NCBI GenBank assembly: GCA_016868515.1
Contig: VGGM01000048.1
Coordinates: forward strand, 1-8,417
DNA from: Bacteroidota bacterium
GTDB taxonomy: Bacteria; Bacteroidota; Bacteroidia; Bacteroidales; VadinHA17
Length of the DNA: 8,417 bases
Reading direction: 5' to 3'
Shown in pieces: positions 7,987 to 8,417 of this stretch; within the stretch, counting starts at the first letter, position 1, and each line of letters starts with the position of its first letter. The position numbers were made by a program, and so were the translations under genes. The notes under the pieces were generated by a model. It saw only the letters and a program-made list of their open reading frames with translations. It did no database searches and was not told where the DNA came from.

Positions 7987-8417
7987 TCAGAAGGAGATCA
8001 TCATCCTGTTTCCGCCGCCGCCACCGAAACGGGGGTTTACAACATTGTTGTAGATAGAACCAAAGGTATAAGACAATCCGAAGTGGGTGAAATAGGAGTA
8101 CTGTGTTTCCAGTTCTCTCCTTCGCAGAAGTATCTCTTCGGGTGTTGCGCCTCCCTTAACCAGAGCCAGCTGATCGTGAACGAAACTGAATGATCCCCCC
8201 ATATTGAAAGATAATCCCTTTGCAATCCTGAAGTCGACAGAGCCGCTCAATCCAAAATTATTTTTTGAGAAGTCGTGGAGGTAATTCCGCCAGTTGAGGT
8301 TCATTGATACTGACCCCCACTTCTGGACCACCTCGTAGGCAGCCGATACTGACTGCATCAGCAGGTTTTCCTCAAGTTTGTCATAAATGGTTGAATCAGT
8401 GTAGTTATTGTATTCGA
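7987..8417 (-). CDS. C-terminal part of an unidentified outer-membrane beta-barrel protein, 5' end outside the window
   Basis: The frame is open from the window edge (first full codon at 8415) to the TGA at 7987-7989, giving about 142 residues. The ATG at 8358 is internal because the reading continues upstream (EYNNYTDSTIYDKLEENLL). I cannot name the family. The sequence shows alternating polar and hydrophobic strands such as SVSMNLNWRNYLHDF, FGLSGSVDFRI, LSFNMGGSFSFV and YFTHFGLSYTFGS, typical of an outer-membrane barrel. A charged loop (GGATPEEILLRRRELET) lies between strands. The tail has a Gly run (FGGGGGNRMM) and ends in Ser-Phe, consistent with the terminal aromatic residue recognised by the BAM machinery. 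It lies upstream of the efflux operon on the same strand but is separated from it by a likely terminator and a new promoter, so it is probably a separate transcription unit. Confidence 0.85.
   Translation of the reverse strand, partial: EYNNYTDSTIYDKLEENLLMQSVSAAYEVVQKWGSVSMNLNWRNYLHDFSKNNFGLSGSVDFRIAKGLSFNMGGSFSFVHDQLALVKGGATPEEILLRRRELETQYSYFTHFGLSYTFGSIYNNVVNPRFGGGGGNRMMISF

Overview
The window looks like chromosomal DNA from a Gram-negative member of the Bacteroidota, possibly Bacteroidales-like. Three things suggest this: the mix of outer-membrane proteins (a TonB-dependent receptor, a TolC-type protein and a C-terminal outer-membrane beta-barrel), the lack of clear Shine-Dalgarno sequences before most starts, and a match to the Bacteroidota -7 promoter element (TAnnTTTG) upstream of the regulator. 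Base composition is near 50% GC and appears even across the window. I see no sign of mobile elements, tRNA, rRNA or CRISPR. No species assignment is justified.

Layout: (1) Positions 2-1744, plus strand, hold the C-terminal three quarters or so of a TonB-dependent receptor whose 5' end lies outside the window. (2) Positions 7894-1723, minus strand, form a compact four-gene efflux operon, read as TetR regulator -> TolC-like outer-membrane factor -> lipoprotein periplasmic adaptor -> RND inner-membrane pump. The regulator and TolC genes overlap by 4 bases (ATGA). The later junctions are 8 bases (5 if a GTG start is used) and 3 bases. (3) A 92-base gap (7895-7986) carries a long inverted repeat that looks like a terminator, immediately followed by a promoter -7 match for the operon. 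(4) Positions 7987-8417, minus strand, hold the 3' end of an unidentified outer-membrane beta-barrel gene.

The four operon genes supply all parts of a tripartite pump: proton-driven permease, periplasmic adaptor and outer-membrane channel, plus a local, probably autoregulating repressor. The substrate cannot be read from the sequence. The pump gene and the receptor gene converge and overlap by 22 bases at their 3' ends, so neither has its own intergenic terminator.

I found no clearly new system here. The most interesting points are the 47-base palindrome abutting the regulator promoter, the overlapping convergent gene ends, and the altered proton-relay residues of the pump relative to AcrB.
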